Shown piece by piece: positions 36,612 to 46,798 of a stretch of DNA of 64,000 nt. Position 1 is the first letter of the stretch. Each line of letters opens with the position of its first letter. The translations under genes were made by a program, and so were the position numbers. This DNA is from Thalassotalea agarivorans (lineage in GTDB: Bacteria > Pseudomonadota > Gammaproteobacteria > Enterobacterales > Alteromonadaceae), in NCBI RefSeq assembly GCF_030295955.1, contig NZ_AP027363.1, positions 3,077,046-3,141,045 of the forward strand, given 5' to 3'. The notes under the pieces were generated by a model, which was not told the DNA's origin, did not search any database, and was given only the letters and a program-made list of their open reading frames with translations.

Positions 36612-37463
36612 TTGGTGAATAAAATGGCGGCATTAGGCCAACTAATGCGATTAGATAAACCCATCGGCACTTACCTGTTGTTGTGGCCAACATATTGGGC
36701 GCTATGGATTGCCTCTGATGGTTGGCCAAATGCGCATCTGATAGTGGTGTTTACCCTTGGAGTTTTTATTATGCGTAGCGCCGGTTGTGTTATAAATGAT
36801 TTTGCCGATAGAAAGGTTGATGGTCAGGTCAAACGCACCAGCGAAAGGCCACTAGTTACTGGCGCTGTAACCACGAAAGAAGCCTTGGCGCTATTTGCTG
36901 GGCTGGTTATTGTCGCATTTTTATTGGTGCTCACCCTATCAAGCTTTACCATAAAAATGTCTGTTGTCGCGCTCGCACTCGCCAGTATGTATCCATTTAT
37001 GAAACGCTACACCAATATGCCGCAACTTGTGCTGGGGTTAGCCTTTAGCTGGGGCATGATTATGGCCTTTGCAGAAGCACAAGGTGCAATACCACTGACA
37101 GCTTGGTTACTATTTAGCGCAAATGTATTGTGGACTATTGCATACGATACTATGTACGCCATGGTTGATAGAGACGACGACCTTAAAGTCGGTATTAAAT
37201 CGACAGCCATTCTATTCGGGCGTAACGACACGCGTATTATTTTAACGCTACAACTACTCACGCTCGCTTTGTTATGGCAGGTAGGGGAATTAAATGCCTT
37301 TGGTTGGCCTTATCAGTTAGCGATGGTAATCGTTGCTGCACTTTTTAGTTATCAACAAATTTTGATAAGAAATAAAGCTCGCGATGCCTGTTTTAAAGCC
37401 TTTCTCAATAACCATTGGGTTGGCCTTGTGATTTTCTTTGCTATTGTCATTGAGTACTTATAA
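36612..37463 (+). CDS. ubiA: 4-hydroxybenzoate octaprenyltransferase
   Basis: 283-residue inner-membrane prenyltransferase attaching the polyprenyl tail to 4-hydroxybenzoate. The first Asp-rich motif is [15 protein letters not shown] and the second is [13 protein letters not shown], both needed for Mg-diphosphate binding; eight to nine membrane segments are evident. Start is uncertain between TTG 36612 (kept), GTG 36615 and ATG 36624; AGGAG at 36601-36605 fits the first two best. It starts right after the ubiC stop. Confidence 0.94.
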   Translation: MVNKMAALGQLMRLDKPIGTYLLLWPTYWALWIASDGWPNAHLIVVFTLGVFIMRSAGCVINDFADRKVDGQVKRTSERPLVTGAVTTKEALALFAGLVIVAFLLVLTLSSFTIKMSVVALALASMYPFMKRYTNMPQLVLGLAFSWGMIMAFAEAQGAIPLTAWLLFSANVLWTIAYDTMYAMVDRDDDLKVGIKSTAILFGRNDTRIILTLQLLTLALLWQVGELNAFGWPYQLAMVIVAALFSYQQILIRNKARDACFKAFLNNHWVGLVIFFAIVIEYL

Positions 37464-37486
37464 AAAAAGCCGCTTAAGCGGCTTTT
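37463..37486. terminator. Bidirectional terminator between ubiA and plsB
   Basis: AAAAAGCCGC-TTAA-GCGGCTTTTT, a near-perfect palindrome starting at the ubiA stop and 4 bp from the plsB stop, serving both convergent genes. Confidence 0.93.
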
Positions 37487-37489
37487 TGC

Positions 37490-39931
37490 TTATCTAGCGA
37501 TACTCTGCAACACTTCGATATCTATCAGGTTGTTCACTATCGTTTTTAGATGACCTAACGATTCTGTAGTGATCAGCTTTCCTTCGTCATTTTGCGCTAT
37601 TAAGCCTAATTCGCGCATATGACTTATCAACACGGCTTGCGCTTTCTTATCAATGAACTCTGGCGCATTAATATCGTTTAATACAGACAAACGCTTAGCA
37701 ATAGAAACAACATTCTCTTCAAAGTTTGACTTAGCAACCGGTGAAAGGCGCCCCATCAAATTAATAATAATGGCCAAACGCTGTAATGTTTCGTCACAAA
37801 CCTCTGCCATAGCACGGGTTTGCGTAACATAGGCATTGGCGCCGACTAGTGACCAAAAGCCTGCTTTCGTGTGTTTAGCTACGCCTAATTCTTCATACCA
37901 AGCCAATGTTTGTTTAACTTGTTTTGACACATCTTTGTCTTGTTGCCACAAAAACAAATCTGGCTTTATTAACGCCATCAGCGCTTGTACTTGTTCAATT
38001 AATTCAGTTTCCGCAATTTTACTATTACGTAATAAAACTCGCGTCACTAGTGACGGCAATAAATATACTTGCACGATATTGTTGCGATAGTAGCCCATCT
38101 CTAATGAAGCTTTCTCGTCGAGCGACACAATATCACCGAAGCTATCTTGCGTCACAGAGACTTTATTAAGCTTAATTACATGCGCGAGCAAATCACGACC
38201 TGACTGCTGCGGGAAAACAATTTGCTTGCTATAAGGCGCTTTGTTCAATGTCTCTAAAAAGAAATCAAGCTGCGCTTCAAGTTCTACTTTTGGTAGCGCT
38301 TTGTTTTGTGCCTGATGCAGAACCATTGCCACCAAGGCGTTACCGCTCACTGCCGTCGCCTGGTTAATCGATGTCATAACATTGTTCGCTAATTTATTGA
38401 CCGTTGGCGTTAACCAATTAGGCTTTTGCGGATCAATAGGATCAATCGCACTTTTCCAATCTTCAACATTATCATTTAAAAATTGGTTTAGATTAATCGG
38501 CTCGCCAAAGTTTACATAGCCTTTACCGTAGTTACGTAAACTTTTTATCGCCTTTAACACGCCAAATACCGACTCGTTTTTCTTTTGGCTACCACTTAAC
38601 TCTTTATGGTAAGTGCCCACTTCCATCACGTGTTCATAACCTAAGTAAACAGGTACTAGCGTTAATGGTCTATCGACTCCACGCAGCAAACTTTGAATGG
38701 TCATCGCCAACATACCCGTTTTTGGTTGCAATAAGCGACCCGTGCGACTGCGACCGCCTTCGGTGTAGTACTTAACCGAATAACCGCGTTCAAATAACAA
38801 GCCGAGGTATTCTCTGAAGATAGTCGAATACAGACGATTGCCTTTAAAACTTCTGCGAATGAAAAACGCACCGGCTTTTCTAAAAATTGGACCTGCTGGC
38901 CAAAAATTAAGGTTGATACCTGCAGCGATTCTCGGTGTTACTAGGCCTTCGTGATAAATCACATAGGTCAACAGTAAGTAATCCATATGGCTTCGATGAC
39001 AAGGCACATAGATGATCTCATGGCCTTCCTGCGCCACTTCTCTCACACGCTGTGCATTGGTCACTTCTATATCGTCATACAAACGATTCCAAAGTTTAGC
39101 CAATACTCGCTCACCAAAACGAATCATACTATCGCGATAGTCACCGGCAATTTCATCCATCATTTCCAGTGCTTTCTTTTTCACGCTTTCTTCAGTAACA
39201 CCTTTACTGCGCGCTTCATCTTCGATGATTTTCTTAACGGCTGGATTAGCAAGTAAGTTATTAAACATCTGATTACGATGCATCAATCGCGGACCTGTGG
39301 CTGCAACTGTTTGACGGTGGAAATGAAAACGAGCAACGCGTACTAATTTATGGGCAGTTTCTTCATCGCTACCATGCTTGTCCGCCATATAACGCAGTTG
39401 CACCGCTTGGCTAAAACGCACGAAATTATGACGGCCTAAAAATAAGACAATGAAAAATTTTCGTAGCCAGCTTGGTGATTCTTGATCGGCTATCACAGTG
39501 CCAACATTAGCGTCGTTTTTCTCTTTGGTTGGCACTCGCCCCCAATTCAAATTAACCGGGACTAACTGTGCATCAAGTGATTCATCTTGTTCATGTGCTT
39601 GAAGTAACTCCAACCCCTGTGCAATCGCCGTGGTTTTAGTTTTCTTAAAAAAAGGAAGAACCGGACTTGGATTTTCCAAACAAAGGGTTCTATCAAAGGT
39701 CTTGTCACCGATAACCACGGGTGAAAGTGGATCTGGCAGATGAACTGCGCGACACGCTTTTTGTAACGTTAAAAGATCGCTCGCTGACTGGTGGCGAACA
39801 ATGTAAAAAATAGGTCGTGTTGTGTCTATTGTTCTCGACGTTGCTACGTCGTCAGGCACAATTTTACTGCGTACTAATAACTTTAATGGATATTTAAGCA
39901 AAAAATACTGCAATGCTTTTAATAATGACAT
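37490..39931 (-). CDS. plsB: Glycerol-3-phosphate O-acyltransferase
   Basis: 813-residue inner-membrane acyltransferase making lysophosphatidic acid from glycerol-3-phosphate and acyl-ACP/CoA, the first step of phospholipid synthesis. The acyltransferase block I is VPCHRSHMDYLLLTYVIY (HX4D), block II GAFFIRRSFKGN, block III YYTEGGRSRTGRLLQPKTGM and block IV TLVPVYLGYE. Length matches E. coli PlsB (807). It is a single gene with its promoter in the 293-bp gap shared with bdhA. Confidence 0.96.
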   Translation of the reverse strand: MSLLKALQYFLLKYPLKLLVRSKIVPDDVATSRTIDTTRPIFYIVRHQSASDLLTLQKACRAVHLPDPLSPVVIGDKTFDRTLCLENPSPVLPFFKKTKTTAIAQGLELLQAHEQDESLDAQLVPVNLNWGRVPTKEKNDANVGTVIADQESPSWLRKFFIVLFLGRHNFVRFSQAVQLRYMADKHGSDEETAHKLVRVARFHFHRQTVAATGPRLMHRNQMFNNLLANPAVKKIIEDEARSKGVTEESVKKKALEMMDEIAGDYRDSMIRFGERVLAKLWNRLYDDIEVTNAQRVREVAQEGHEIIYVPCHRSHMDYLLLTYVIYHEGLVTPRIAAGINLNFWPAGPIFRKAGAFFIRRSFKGNRLYSTIFREYLGLLFERGYSVKYYTEGGRSRTGRLLQPKTGMLAMTIQSLLRGVDRPLTLVPVYLGYEHVMEVGTYHKELSGSQKKNESVFGVLKAIKSLRNYGKGYVNFGEPINLNQFLNDNVEDWKSAIDPIDPQKPNWLTPTVNKLANNVMTSINQATAVSGNALVAMVLHQAQNKALPKVELEAQLDFFLETLNKAPYSKQIVFPQQSGRDLLAHVIKLNKVSVTQDSFGDIVSLDEKASLEMGYYRNNIVQVYLLPSLVTRVLLRNSKIAETELIEQVQALMALIKPDLFLWQQDKDVSKQVKQTLAWYEELGVAKHTKAGFWSLVGANAYVTQTRAMAEVCDETLQRLAIIINLMGRLSPVAKSNFEENVVSIAKRLSVLNDINAPEFIDKKAQAVLISHMRELGLIAQNDEGKLITTESLGHLKTIVNNLIDIEVLQSIAR

Positions 39932-40144
39932 AAAAGTCTCTCTTCTGAATTCCCCAAAGGTGTTGAGCCGTTTTTTTATTTTAGTTTTTCGGTCATTTTA
40001 CTGGCGCTCGCATAAAAACTTAAGCTTATGCAGAGCGGAAATAACAGCTAAGTTTAGCATTTATTGAATTAACACTACACGTTTAATCCTTGTATTTGCT
40101 GATTTTCTGAGCATACACATGTACGCTGAAATGAATACTAGAAA

Positions 40145-40166
40145 GGTATAGCACTATGGTAGTACT
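40145..40166 (+). promoter_or_regulatory. Putative operator of the 3-hydroxybutyrate locus, bdhA copy
   Basis: GGTATAGCACTA, then T, then GGTAGTACT. This matches 21 of 22 bases with the copy at 43183-43204 (read on the minus strand), and both are preceded by ATGAATACT. It lies 58 bp upstream of the bdhA ATG. The core ACTAnnGTA also occurs at 49951-49959 and 50982-50990. The neighbouring LuxR-type regulator is the natural candidate to bind it (inference). Confidence 0.65.
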
Positions 40167-40224
40167 CCCAAATGACCAAAAAACGCGTATTTTTATAGGA
40201 GTAATAAATTAGATAGAGGTTTGT

Positions 40225-41007
40225 ATGCTAAAGGGTAAAACAGCGTTGGTCACAGGTTCTACAAGTGGTATTGGCCTTGCAACGGCACAACATTTAGCAA
40301 GCGAAGGGTGTAATATCGTGTTGCACGGTTTAATGCCTGAAGCTGAAGGTAAGGCATTGGCACAGTCTTTTGAACAAGAATACAAGATATCTTGTATGTT
40401 CAGTGACGCCAATATTAAGTCAGTTGAAGCGATAAAAACACTGCTAGATAGCGCCATTGAAACATTTGGTGCAATCGATATTTTAGTCAATAACGCTGGG
40501 ATTCAGCACACCGAAAACATTGTCGATTTCCCAGAAGAAAAGTATCAAGACATTATCGACATTAACTTATCATCGGCGTTTTACACGATGAAATATGCCT
40601 TGCCGGGCATGCAGAAAAAAGGCTGGGGGCGTATTATCAATATTGCTTCAGTTCATGGCCTAGTCGCGTCAATTGACAAAGCGGCCTATGTTGCTTCAAA
40701 ACATGGTTTGGTGGGCATGACAAAAGTCGTTGCTATTGAAAATGCCGCAAACGGCGTCACTGCTAATGCGGTATGCCCAGGCTGGGTTGATACACCACTG
40801 ATTGGTAATCAAATAGATTCCATCGCTGAGCAAAAAGGGATTTCCGTAGAAGAAGCTAAAGTGGCACTGATAACTGCCAAGCAACCTCGCCCGGAGATGG
40901 CCAAGCCAAGTGAAATTGGCGCCTTAATTGGATTTTTGTGTAGCGATGCTGCCCAAGGAATTACGGGCAGTGCAATGCCCATAGATGGTGGCTGGACAGC
41001 ACAATAA
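40225..41007 (+). CDS. bdhA: D-3-hydroxybutyrate dehydrogenase
   Basis: 260-residue short-chain dehydrogenase oxidising (R)-3-hydroxybutyrate to acetoacetate with NAD+. Cofactor motif GSTSGIG (11-17), NNAG (89-92), and catalytic Ser142, Tyr155 and Lys159 (ASVHGL, AAYVASKHG). The C-terminal CPGWVDTPLIGNQI and KQPRPEMAKPSEIGALIGFLCSD segments, with the substrate-binding region, are those of 3-hydroxybutyrate dehydrogenases. GAGG precedes the ATG by about 5 nt. Its putative operator is shared with the MFS-hydrolase operon on the opposite strand. Confidence 0.9.
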   Translation: MLKGKTALVTGSTSGIGLATAQHLASEGCNIVLHGLMPEAEGKALAQSFEQEYKISCMFSDANIKSVEAIKTLLDSAIETFGAIDILVNNAGIQHTENIVDFPEEKYQDIIDINLSSAFYTMKYALPGMQKKGWGRIINIASVHGLVASIDKAAYVASKHGLVGMTKVVAIENAANGVTANAVCPGWVDTPLIGNQIDSIAEQKGISVEEAKVALITAKQPRPEMAKPSEIGALIGFLCSDAAQGITGSAMPIDGGWTAQ

Positions 41008-41034
41008 AAAAAAGCGGCTAAGCCGCTTTTTTTT
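41006..41034. terminator. Bidirectional terminator between bdhA and the hydrolase gene
   Basis: A8-GCGGC-TAA-GCCGC-T8, covering the end of bdhA and the stop of the convergent hydrolase gene. Confidence 0.93.
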
Positions 41035-41959
41035 ATTTGTTTACGAATCTGGCGATATGCTGATAAAGCTCATCACATTCATCTGTAACCAAGTCTTCAA
41101 TATTCATAAAGGCATGAATCATACCATCAAACTGATAATGATTAACGTCGACGCCTTGCGCGGTTAATCGTCGCACAAATTGCTGCCCTTCATCTCGTAA
41201 TGGATCACATCCAGCGGTAAAGATTAACGTCGGTGGTACGTCACTTAAGTCAGCAAATAATGGCGAAGCAACGCGTCTATCCGCGGCCGCATCAAAGTAG
41301 TGGTCGAAATACCAAGCGATACGATCTGATTCCAATAAGAAACCTGAACCATTCTCTTTGATTGAATCAGACTGCATGGTGTAGTCCAAACTTGGATAGA
41401 TCAATATCTGTCCCGCTAATGTCGGCATTTTGCCAACACCACTAGATAACCCTAATGTACTTGAGATTGCACCGCCTGCGCTGTCACCAGCGACATAGAA
41501 CGTATCAAGATGATTCACGCCCGCAAGTACCTCTCGATGATTCACTAACATCGCCTTACAATCATTCAAGCCAATCGGATACTGAAACTCAGGCGCTAAA
41601 CGATACTCTGTGCTGACAACAATAGCATTAGCTTCGTTTGCCATGCGTCGGCACATAGGGTCGTATAAATCTACGCTGCCACACATGTGTCCACCACCAT
41701 GGTAAAAAAAGATCACCGGCAATGCTTTGTCTGGTGCAGGGTGATAAAGTCGAAAAGCAATATCATGTTGAGCCACGGGTAAGACTCTATCCTCACTCCA
41801 GGCGATATCACTTTCTCTCGTCAATAAAGCAGACAATTTATCTAAGTTTTCGCGAGCCAGTGCTGGCGTTCGTTGAACATTGTCGGCTTTTGCTTGCGCT
41901 AAAGCTTCGTTAACCGTCGCTAAAAATGGCTCTAGTTTTTCGCTCGCTATACCTCGCAT
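41033..41959 (-). CDS. Alpha/beta hydrolase, HSL-type esterase
   Basis: 308-residue hormone-sensitive-lipase-family esterase. The oxyanion motif HGGG is at 87-90, the nucleophile Ser160 in GDSAGG, the acid Asp252 in CDPLRDEG and His282 in MIHAF, so the triad is complete. It has no signal peptide, so it is cytosolic. The start has its ribosome site (GAGG) inside the last codons of the MFS gene, 2 bp away, indicating one operon. Given its neighbours it could cleave 3-hydroxybutyrate oligomers after uptake; this is inferred from context alone. Confidence 0.85.
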   Translation of the reverse strand: MRGIASEKLEPFLATVNEALAQAKADNVQRTPALARENLDKLSALLTRESDIAWSEDRVLPVAQHDIAFRLYHPAPDKALPVIFFYHGGGHMCGSVDLYDPMCRRMANEANAIVVSTEYRLAPEFQYPIGLNDCKAMLVNHREVLAGVNHLDTFYVAGDSAGGAISSTLGLSSGVGKMPTLAGQILIYPSLDYTMQSDSIKENGSGFLLESDRIAWYFDHYFDAAADRRVASPLFADLSDVPPTLIFTAGCDPLRDEGQQFVRRLTAQGVDVNHYQFDGMIHAFMNIEDLVTDECDELYQHIARFVNK

Positions 41960-41961
41960 AA

Positions 41962-43134
41962 CTATTCCTCTGCCTTATTTGTTTCCGGTAAAAAGAAGCT
42001 ACCAAAGAAAAATGTACTACTGACGATAGCTATCAACAAGAATGAACTTGCATAGTCACCGTTGCTATCAGCCAGCTTACCAAACAACCACAAGATAAAC
42101 GTCGCCAGCAAATAGCTGATGGAATAAAACAAACTAAATACAACAGTTAATCGCGCACTGTGCATGCCTTTTAATTCGTAAGGCAAGGTGACCAAAGCGG
42201 TGATTGGGAAGAATACAAAGAAGCCAAGTACCATAGCACTAATGGTTTGCATCAACGGATTAGGGGCAAAGGACAACCCAACAACTGAAATAGTAATGAC
42301 AAGACCTGACCAGCGGATAACAGGAACTCGCTGCGTAATGTATTTACTATAAATAATCCCCGCAATGGTGCCGATAATGCCAAAACCTATTACCCACTTA
42401 CTTTCACTGATGCCAGCCTTCGGATAAAAGGTAAACAAGCAAATATAGAAAGCCAAAATGCCAGAATAGGTAAGCGCATAAGCCCAATTAAAACGATCTT
42501 TTAGGCCTTCTGCGTAGCTATAGGTTTGCGCTTGTTGCTCACCAGATTGATCATCTGCTTTTTCGAATGAAACCAATATCCAAACCATAGCTAACGCTAA
42601 AGTGGCGATAGAAAACGCGATCAAGCTCCACTGCCAGTCACCGGTCATGGCGTTAATGTCAGCCATAAACCATAAAATAATTGCGGTACCAACATTAAAT
42701 GCAACAGCATTTAAACCGTTGACGATAGGACGCTCTTTCGCATCAAACCATTGCATCACGATTGGGTTAAAGTAAACAATCATAAAGGCGCCACCGAGTC
42801 CCATTAGAAAGCGACTGACAAGCAACAACTCATAATTTGGCGCTACGGGAGTGATAATGCCGACAAAAATCAACAGACATGACACAAAGAATGCGTACTT
42901 CACACCAAGTTTTACCGCGAGCCACGCTGCGGCAAATGTGCCAACTATTTTTGCCAGCGTAACCGCGCCACTGATAAAGCTCGCGCTTGCGAGCGAATCG
43001 ACGTCCATAGAGCGCATGATCTGATCCATGCTAGCTGTACCGCCGACCCACGCCATGGCAAACAACACGTAGCTTAAAAATACTAATGTCTCTACCAGGT
43101 ATTTGTTCGTAATTTTCATATGTGATAACTTCAT
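41962..43134 (-). CDS. MFS transporter, candidate 3-hydroxybutyrate/oligomer importer
   Basis: 390-residue major-facilitator transporter with 12 hydrophobic segments in two six-helix halves and a polar central loop at about 190-210. The loop 2-3 motif is approximate (AAWLAVKLGVKYAF). AAGGA precedes the ATG. It heads a two-gene operon with the hydrolase, and the 22-bp operator-like element lies 48 bp upstream. Substrate is not shown by sequence; a monocarboxylate such as 3-hydroxybutyrate fits the neighbours. Confidence 0.85.
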   Translation of the reverse strand: MKLSHMKITNKYLVETLVFLSYVLFAMAWVGGTASMDQIMRSMDVDSLASASFISGAVTLAKIVGTFAAAWLAVKLGVKYAFFVSCLLIFVGIITPVAPNYELLLVSRFLMGLGGAFMIVYFNPIVMQWFDAKERPIVNGLNAVAFNVGTAIILWFMADINAMTGDWQWSLIAFSIATLALAMVWILVSFEKADDQSGEQQAQTYSYAEGLKDRFNWAYALTYSGILAFYICLFTFYPKAGISESKWVIGFGIIGTIAGIIYSKYITQRVPVIRWSGLVITISVVGLSFAPNPLMQTISAMVLGFFVFFPITALVTLPYELKGMHSARLTVVFSLFYSISYLLATFILWLFGKLADSNGDYASSFLLIAIVSSTFFFGSFFLPETNKAEE

Positions 43135-43182
43135 TACATCCTTTTGATTGCTTTCAGATTAACGAATCAGCTGTCAAAAATA

Positions 43183-43204
43183 AGTACTACCTTAGTGCTA
43201 TACC
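43183..43204 (-). promoter_or_regulatory. Putative operator of the 3-hydroxybutyrate locus, MFS/kinase copy
   Basis: On the minus strand reads GGTATAGCACTA, then A, then GGTAGTACT; one mismatch to the bdhA copy. It lies in the 159-bp divergent promoter region, 48 bp from the MFS start and about 90 bp from the kinase start, so it could control both. Confidence 0.65.
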
Positions 43205-43293
43205 CAGTATTCATTGAATCTATAACAATACTAATAACAGTACTTTACTTATCTTTTTATTGAAAAAGTACACTTTTAAATGAGGGCATTATT

Positions 43294-46200
43294 TTGGGTT
43301 GGCTATCTGTTAACGCTTGGCTAATTTCAGCATTAGCTATTGGTTATCTAGCATTGTTGTTTGTTGTCGCCTTTTACGGGCAAAAAATGACAGACAAAGA
43401 TTGGCAAAAAAGGCCTTGGTTATATAGTTTAGCGCTCGGTGCTAGTTGTACTTCGTGGGCGTTTTACGGCATGGTTGGGCAAGTCGCTGAAAGTGGCGCG
43501 ATTCTGGCGCCTGTTTATGTCGGCACCATATTACTGTTTGTTTTGATGTGGCCGATTTTGCTCAAAATTATTCGCATTGCCAAACAACAAAACCTAACAT
43601 CAATTGCCGATTTCATTGCCTGTCGTTACGACCGTTCGACTAAGCTCGCCGCCTTAGTAACCTTGCTAGCATTAATAGCCACCATTCCCTACATCGCGCT
43701 GCAACTTCGGGCAATATCAACTAGCTTCGACTTATTAACAGGGAGTTATCGAACAGGTTTAAGTACTACCTTTGTTGTTACCATCGTATTAATTCTATTT
43801 AGTGTCTTGGTAGGTACAAGACAAATCGAAATAAGTAAGCAAAACAATGGTCTAATGCTAGCTGTTGCGTTTGCATCAATCATTAAATTAGTCGCGCTAT
43901 CTGCCGTTGGTATTTTCGTTACCTTTTATTTATATGACGGTTTTGGCGCACTACTTTCACAGCGCGAACATGTCATCCCAACCAGTCAAAGTGGCCTCAA
44001 TTACTTGGTGTTTGCGCAAGCCATTTTGGGGATTCTAATGATTTTGGTTTCTCCTCAGCAATTCCACTTAATGGTCATAGAAAACCATAGTGAAAATGAA
44101 CTCAAAAAAGCGCGCTGGCAATATCCACTTTACTTAATTGCCATGAATATTTTTGTACTACCGATTGCAATCGCTGGTCTATTAACCTTTGTTGGCGGTA
44201 GTGTCGATGCCGATACCTTTGTATTAAGTTTGCCCCTGTTTTACCAACAAGCATGGCTAGCGGTGATCGTGTTTATCGGTGGATTAGCAGCTGCCACGTC
44301 GATGGTAATCGTAGCCACTATTGTATTAAGTTCGATGTTAACCACAGAGGTAATTACGCCTGCACTTCTTAAAATCAATTCTAGTGCCGGCAACAAAACC
44401 GATCACTATTCCACCTTCTTACTTTATCTACGTCGAATTACAATTGCCGTAATCTTGTTACTCGCCTTTATTTTTGAATTGCTTATCGGGCAGAAGAGTC
44501 ACCTCGCGGCAATCGGCTTGTTATCCTTCGTGTTACTCGCCCAATTTGCTCCTGCCGTGCTTGCCGCCTTGTTTTGGCGTAAAGCGACAACAAAGGGTGC
44601 ATATACTGGCATTATTGTTGGCAGTGTGGTTTGGTTTTATACGCTATTACTACCCGCGATTATGCCCAGCTTACCTTGGTTAGAAACAGGGCCTTTCAAC
44701 ATCGCTTGGTTAAAACCTACGGAGCTTTTTGGTACCGCCACATTAGATATAACAAGCCACGGGTTGTTTTGGAGTTTAGCTGCTAATTTAAGCTGTTTTC
44801 TGATTATTTCTGCTTTTACACAGCGAAGTATTGGCGAGAAGTTACAGGCACAAGTGTTTATCGATAAAGAGGCGCATACGCAAACCGCACATCTTTCTAT
44901 TGCAGATTTATATAAGTTACTTTATCGCTTTACCAACAAGCAAACCGCTGAACAGTTTTTATTAGTTAGTAATAGCCACGAAAAAGACAAAACAGTGGCT
45001 AATGAACAACAGCTTATCATGTGCGAAAACTTACTCTCCGGTGTACTAGGCTCGGCATCAACGCGCATGGTAATTAATGCAGCTAGTGCCCGACAGCAAG
45101 TACAACTTGAAGATGTCGCTAGTATTGTTGACGAGGCATCACAAGTACTTCAGTTTAACCGCGAATTATTGCAGGCCGGTGTAGAGAACATTGAGCAAGG
45201 GATCAGTGTAGTAGACGCGGATATGAACCTTGTTGCTTGGAACAAACGCTATATAGAACTACTTGAATACCCTGGGGAATTAGTTCAAGCCGGCGTACCC
45301 ATAGCCAAGTTACTCGCCTATAACGTGGAGCGCGGTATTATTCAAGGCGACAATACCCAAGCGTTAATTGATAAACGAATTGCCCACATGCAGTCAGGCC
45401 ATAGTCATCATTTACAACGTAAACTGCCCAATGGCTTAGTAATTGAAATTCGAGGACAAGCAATGCCAGGAGGCGGCTTTGTATCAACATTTACCGATAT
45501 CACCGCGCATATTGAAGCCGAACAAGCATTGCAATTAGCCAATGAAAACCTAGAAAAACGGGTGCAACTGCGCACACAAGAGCTACAAACGGCTAAAGCA
45601 CAAGCAGAAGCAGCTAATAAAAGTAAAACGCGATTTTTAGCCGCAGCAAGTCATGACCTGATGCAGCCCTTTAACGCATTGGCGCTATTTACAGATATGC
45701 TTAAACAAAAGGCGACCGATAAGTCGTTGAGTCAACTGGCGGATAACATAGAAAACTCTCTCCATGTTGTTGAAGATTTACTCTCTGACTTAGTAGAAAT
45801 TTCTAGGCTCGATAGCAACAGCGATAAAATTAAAACCCACGCCTTTGCACTTGCCGATATCCTGCAACCGCTCACTAAAGAATTTGAAGCGTTATCTACC
45901 AAGTACAACGTCAGTTTTAACTCGGTTAACAGTAGTAAGTGGACAGACACCGACCCTCGTTTGCTACGACGTGTAATTCAAAACTTTTTGTCGAACGCAT
46001 TTCATTATTGCGAGCAAGGTAAAGTGGTACTTGGTGTTAGGCATCAAGCGGACAAACTTTGCATCGAGGTATGGGATAATGGTCCCGGCATTGCTGACGA
46101 CAAAATCAATGCAATCTTTAAGGAATTTGAACGCTTAGAGCACACGCGTGAAATTCCAGGTTTAGGGCTTGGATTAGCAATATCTGAGCGTATCGCCAAA

Positions 46201-46707
46201 CTGTTAAAACTAAAAATAAATGTACGTTCTACTGTGGGTCAGGGTACCTGTTTTAGTATTTCAGTACCCATGATACAACCGGTGAAACAGCCTATCCAAC
46301 AAGCTGAAAAATTAGATGCGGATAAGTCAGCAGAGCTTTCCAGTAAACATATTCTATTAATCGACAACGATGAGCTTATGCTAACGGCATTGTCGCAACA
46401 GTTACGTGATTGGGGATGCGAAGTAGTAGCAATCAAAACACGTGAAGCTGCGCTAACATACGCACAAACTGCAACCCAACAACCCGATTTAATTATTGGT
46501 GACTATCATTTGGATAATGACGACAATGGCGTAGATTTAGTCTCAGAATTGCTCGCCACCTACCAGTGGCTTAGCCCATGTGTAATATGCTCGGCAGATC
46601 CTTCTGAAGCTGTCAGAAGCCACACTAGTGGCGCGCAATTTCAGTTTGCTCGCAAGCCATTAAAAGCGATTGCGTTAAAACGCATCCTTAAGCAATTGGC
46701 GCGCTAA
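43294..46707 (+). CDS. SSF-fused hybrid sensor histidine kinase, second CrbS-like paralogue
   Basis: 1137-residue inner-membrane hybrid kinase with the same plan as the kinase at 14797-18222: symporter-like N-terminus (1 to about 490), PAS (about 625-725; GISVVDADMNLVAWNKRYIELLEYPG), coiled coil, HisKA with His787 in SHDLMQPF, HATPase (NFLSNAFHYC, DNGPGIADDK, GLGLGLAI) and receiver with Asp1070 (IGDYHLD). The start is TTG 43294, supported by GAGGG 8 nt upstream. Position between hydroxybutyrate genes suggests that it senses 3-hydroxybutyrate or its uptake; inference only. Confidence 0.88.
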   Translation: MGWLSVNAWLISALAIGYLALLFVVAFYGQKMTDKDWQKRPWLYSLALGASCTSWAFYGMVGQVAESGAILAPVYVGTILLFVLMWPILLKIIRIAKQQNLTSIADFIACRYDRSTKLAALVTLLALIATIPYIALQLRAISTSFDLLTGSYRTGLSTTFVVTIVLILFSVLVGTRQIEISKQNNGLMLAVAFASIIKLVALSAVGIFVTFYLYDGFGALLSQREHVIPTSQSGLNYLVFAQAILGILMILVSPQQFHLMVIENHSENELKKARWQYPLYLIAMNIFVLPIAIAGLLTFVGGSVDADTFVLSLPLFYQQAWLAVIVFIGGLAAATSMVIVATIVLSSMLTTEVITPALLKINSSAGNKTDHYSTFLLYLRRITIAVILLLAFIFELLIGQKSHLAAIGLLSFVLLAQFAPAVLAALFWRKATTKGAYTGIIVGSVVWFYTLLLPAIMPSLPWLETGPFNIAWLKPTELFGTATLDITSHGLFWSLAANLSCFLIISAFTQRSIGEKLQAQVFIDKEAHTQTAHLSIADLYKLLYRFTNKQTAEQFLLVSNSHEKDKTVANEQQLIMCENLLSGVLGSASTRMVINAASARQQVQLEDVASIVDEASQVLQFNRELLQAGVENIEQGISVVDADMNLVAWNKRYIELLEYPGELVQAGVPIAKLLAYNVERGIIQGDNTQALIDKRIAHMQSGHSHHLQRKLPNGLVIEIRGQAMPGGGFVSTFTDITAHIEAEQALQLANENLEKRVQLRTQELQTAKAQAEAANKSKTRFLAAASHDLMQPFNALALFTDMLKQKATDKSLSQLADNIENSLHVVEDLLSDLVEISRLDSNSDKIKTHAFALADILQPLTKEFEALSTKYNVSFNSVNSSKWTDTDPRLLRRVIQNFLSNAFHYCEQGKVVLGVRHQADKLCIEVWDNGPGIADDKINAIFKEFERLEHTREIPGLGLGLAISERIAKLLKLKINVRSTVGQGTCFSISVPMIQPVKQPIQQAEKLDADKSAELSSKHILLIDNDELMLTALSQQLRDWGCEVVAIKTREAALTYAQTATQQPDLIIGDYHLDNDDNGVDLVSELLATYQWLSPCVICSADPSEAVRSHTSGAQFQFARKPLKAIALKRILKQLAR

Positions 46708-46748
46708 TCAAAGAAAGATATCAGTAGTTAAAGCCAGCCCCAAGTACA

Positions 46749-46774
46749 AAAAATCCCGCTTAACTGCGGGATTT
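46749..46774. terminator. Bidirectional terminator between second kinase and its regulator
   Basis: AAAATCCCGC-TTAACT-GCGGGATTTT, a 10-bp perfect stem between convergent genes. Confidence 0.92.
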
Positions 46775-46798
46775 TATTATTGCGTTTATAACTAATGG

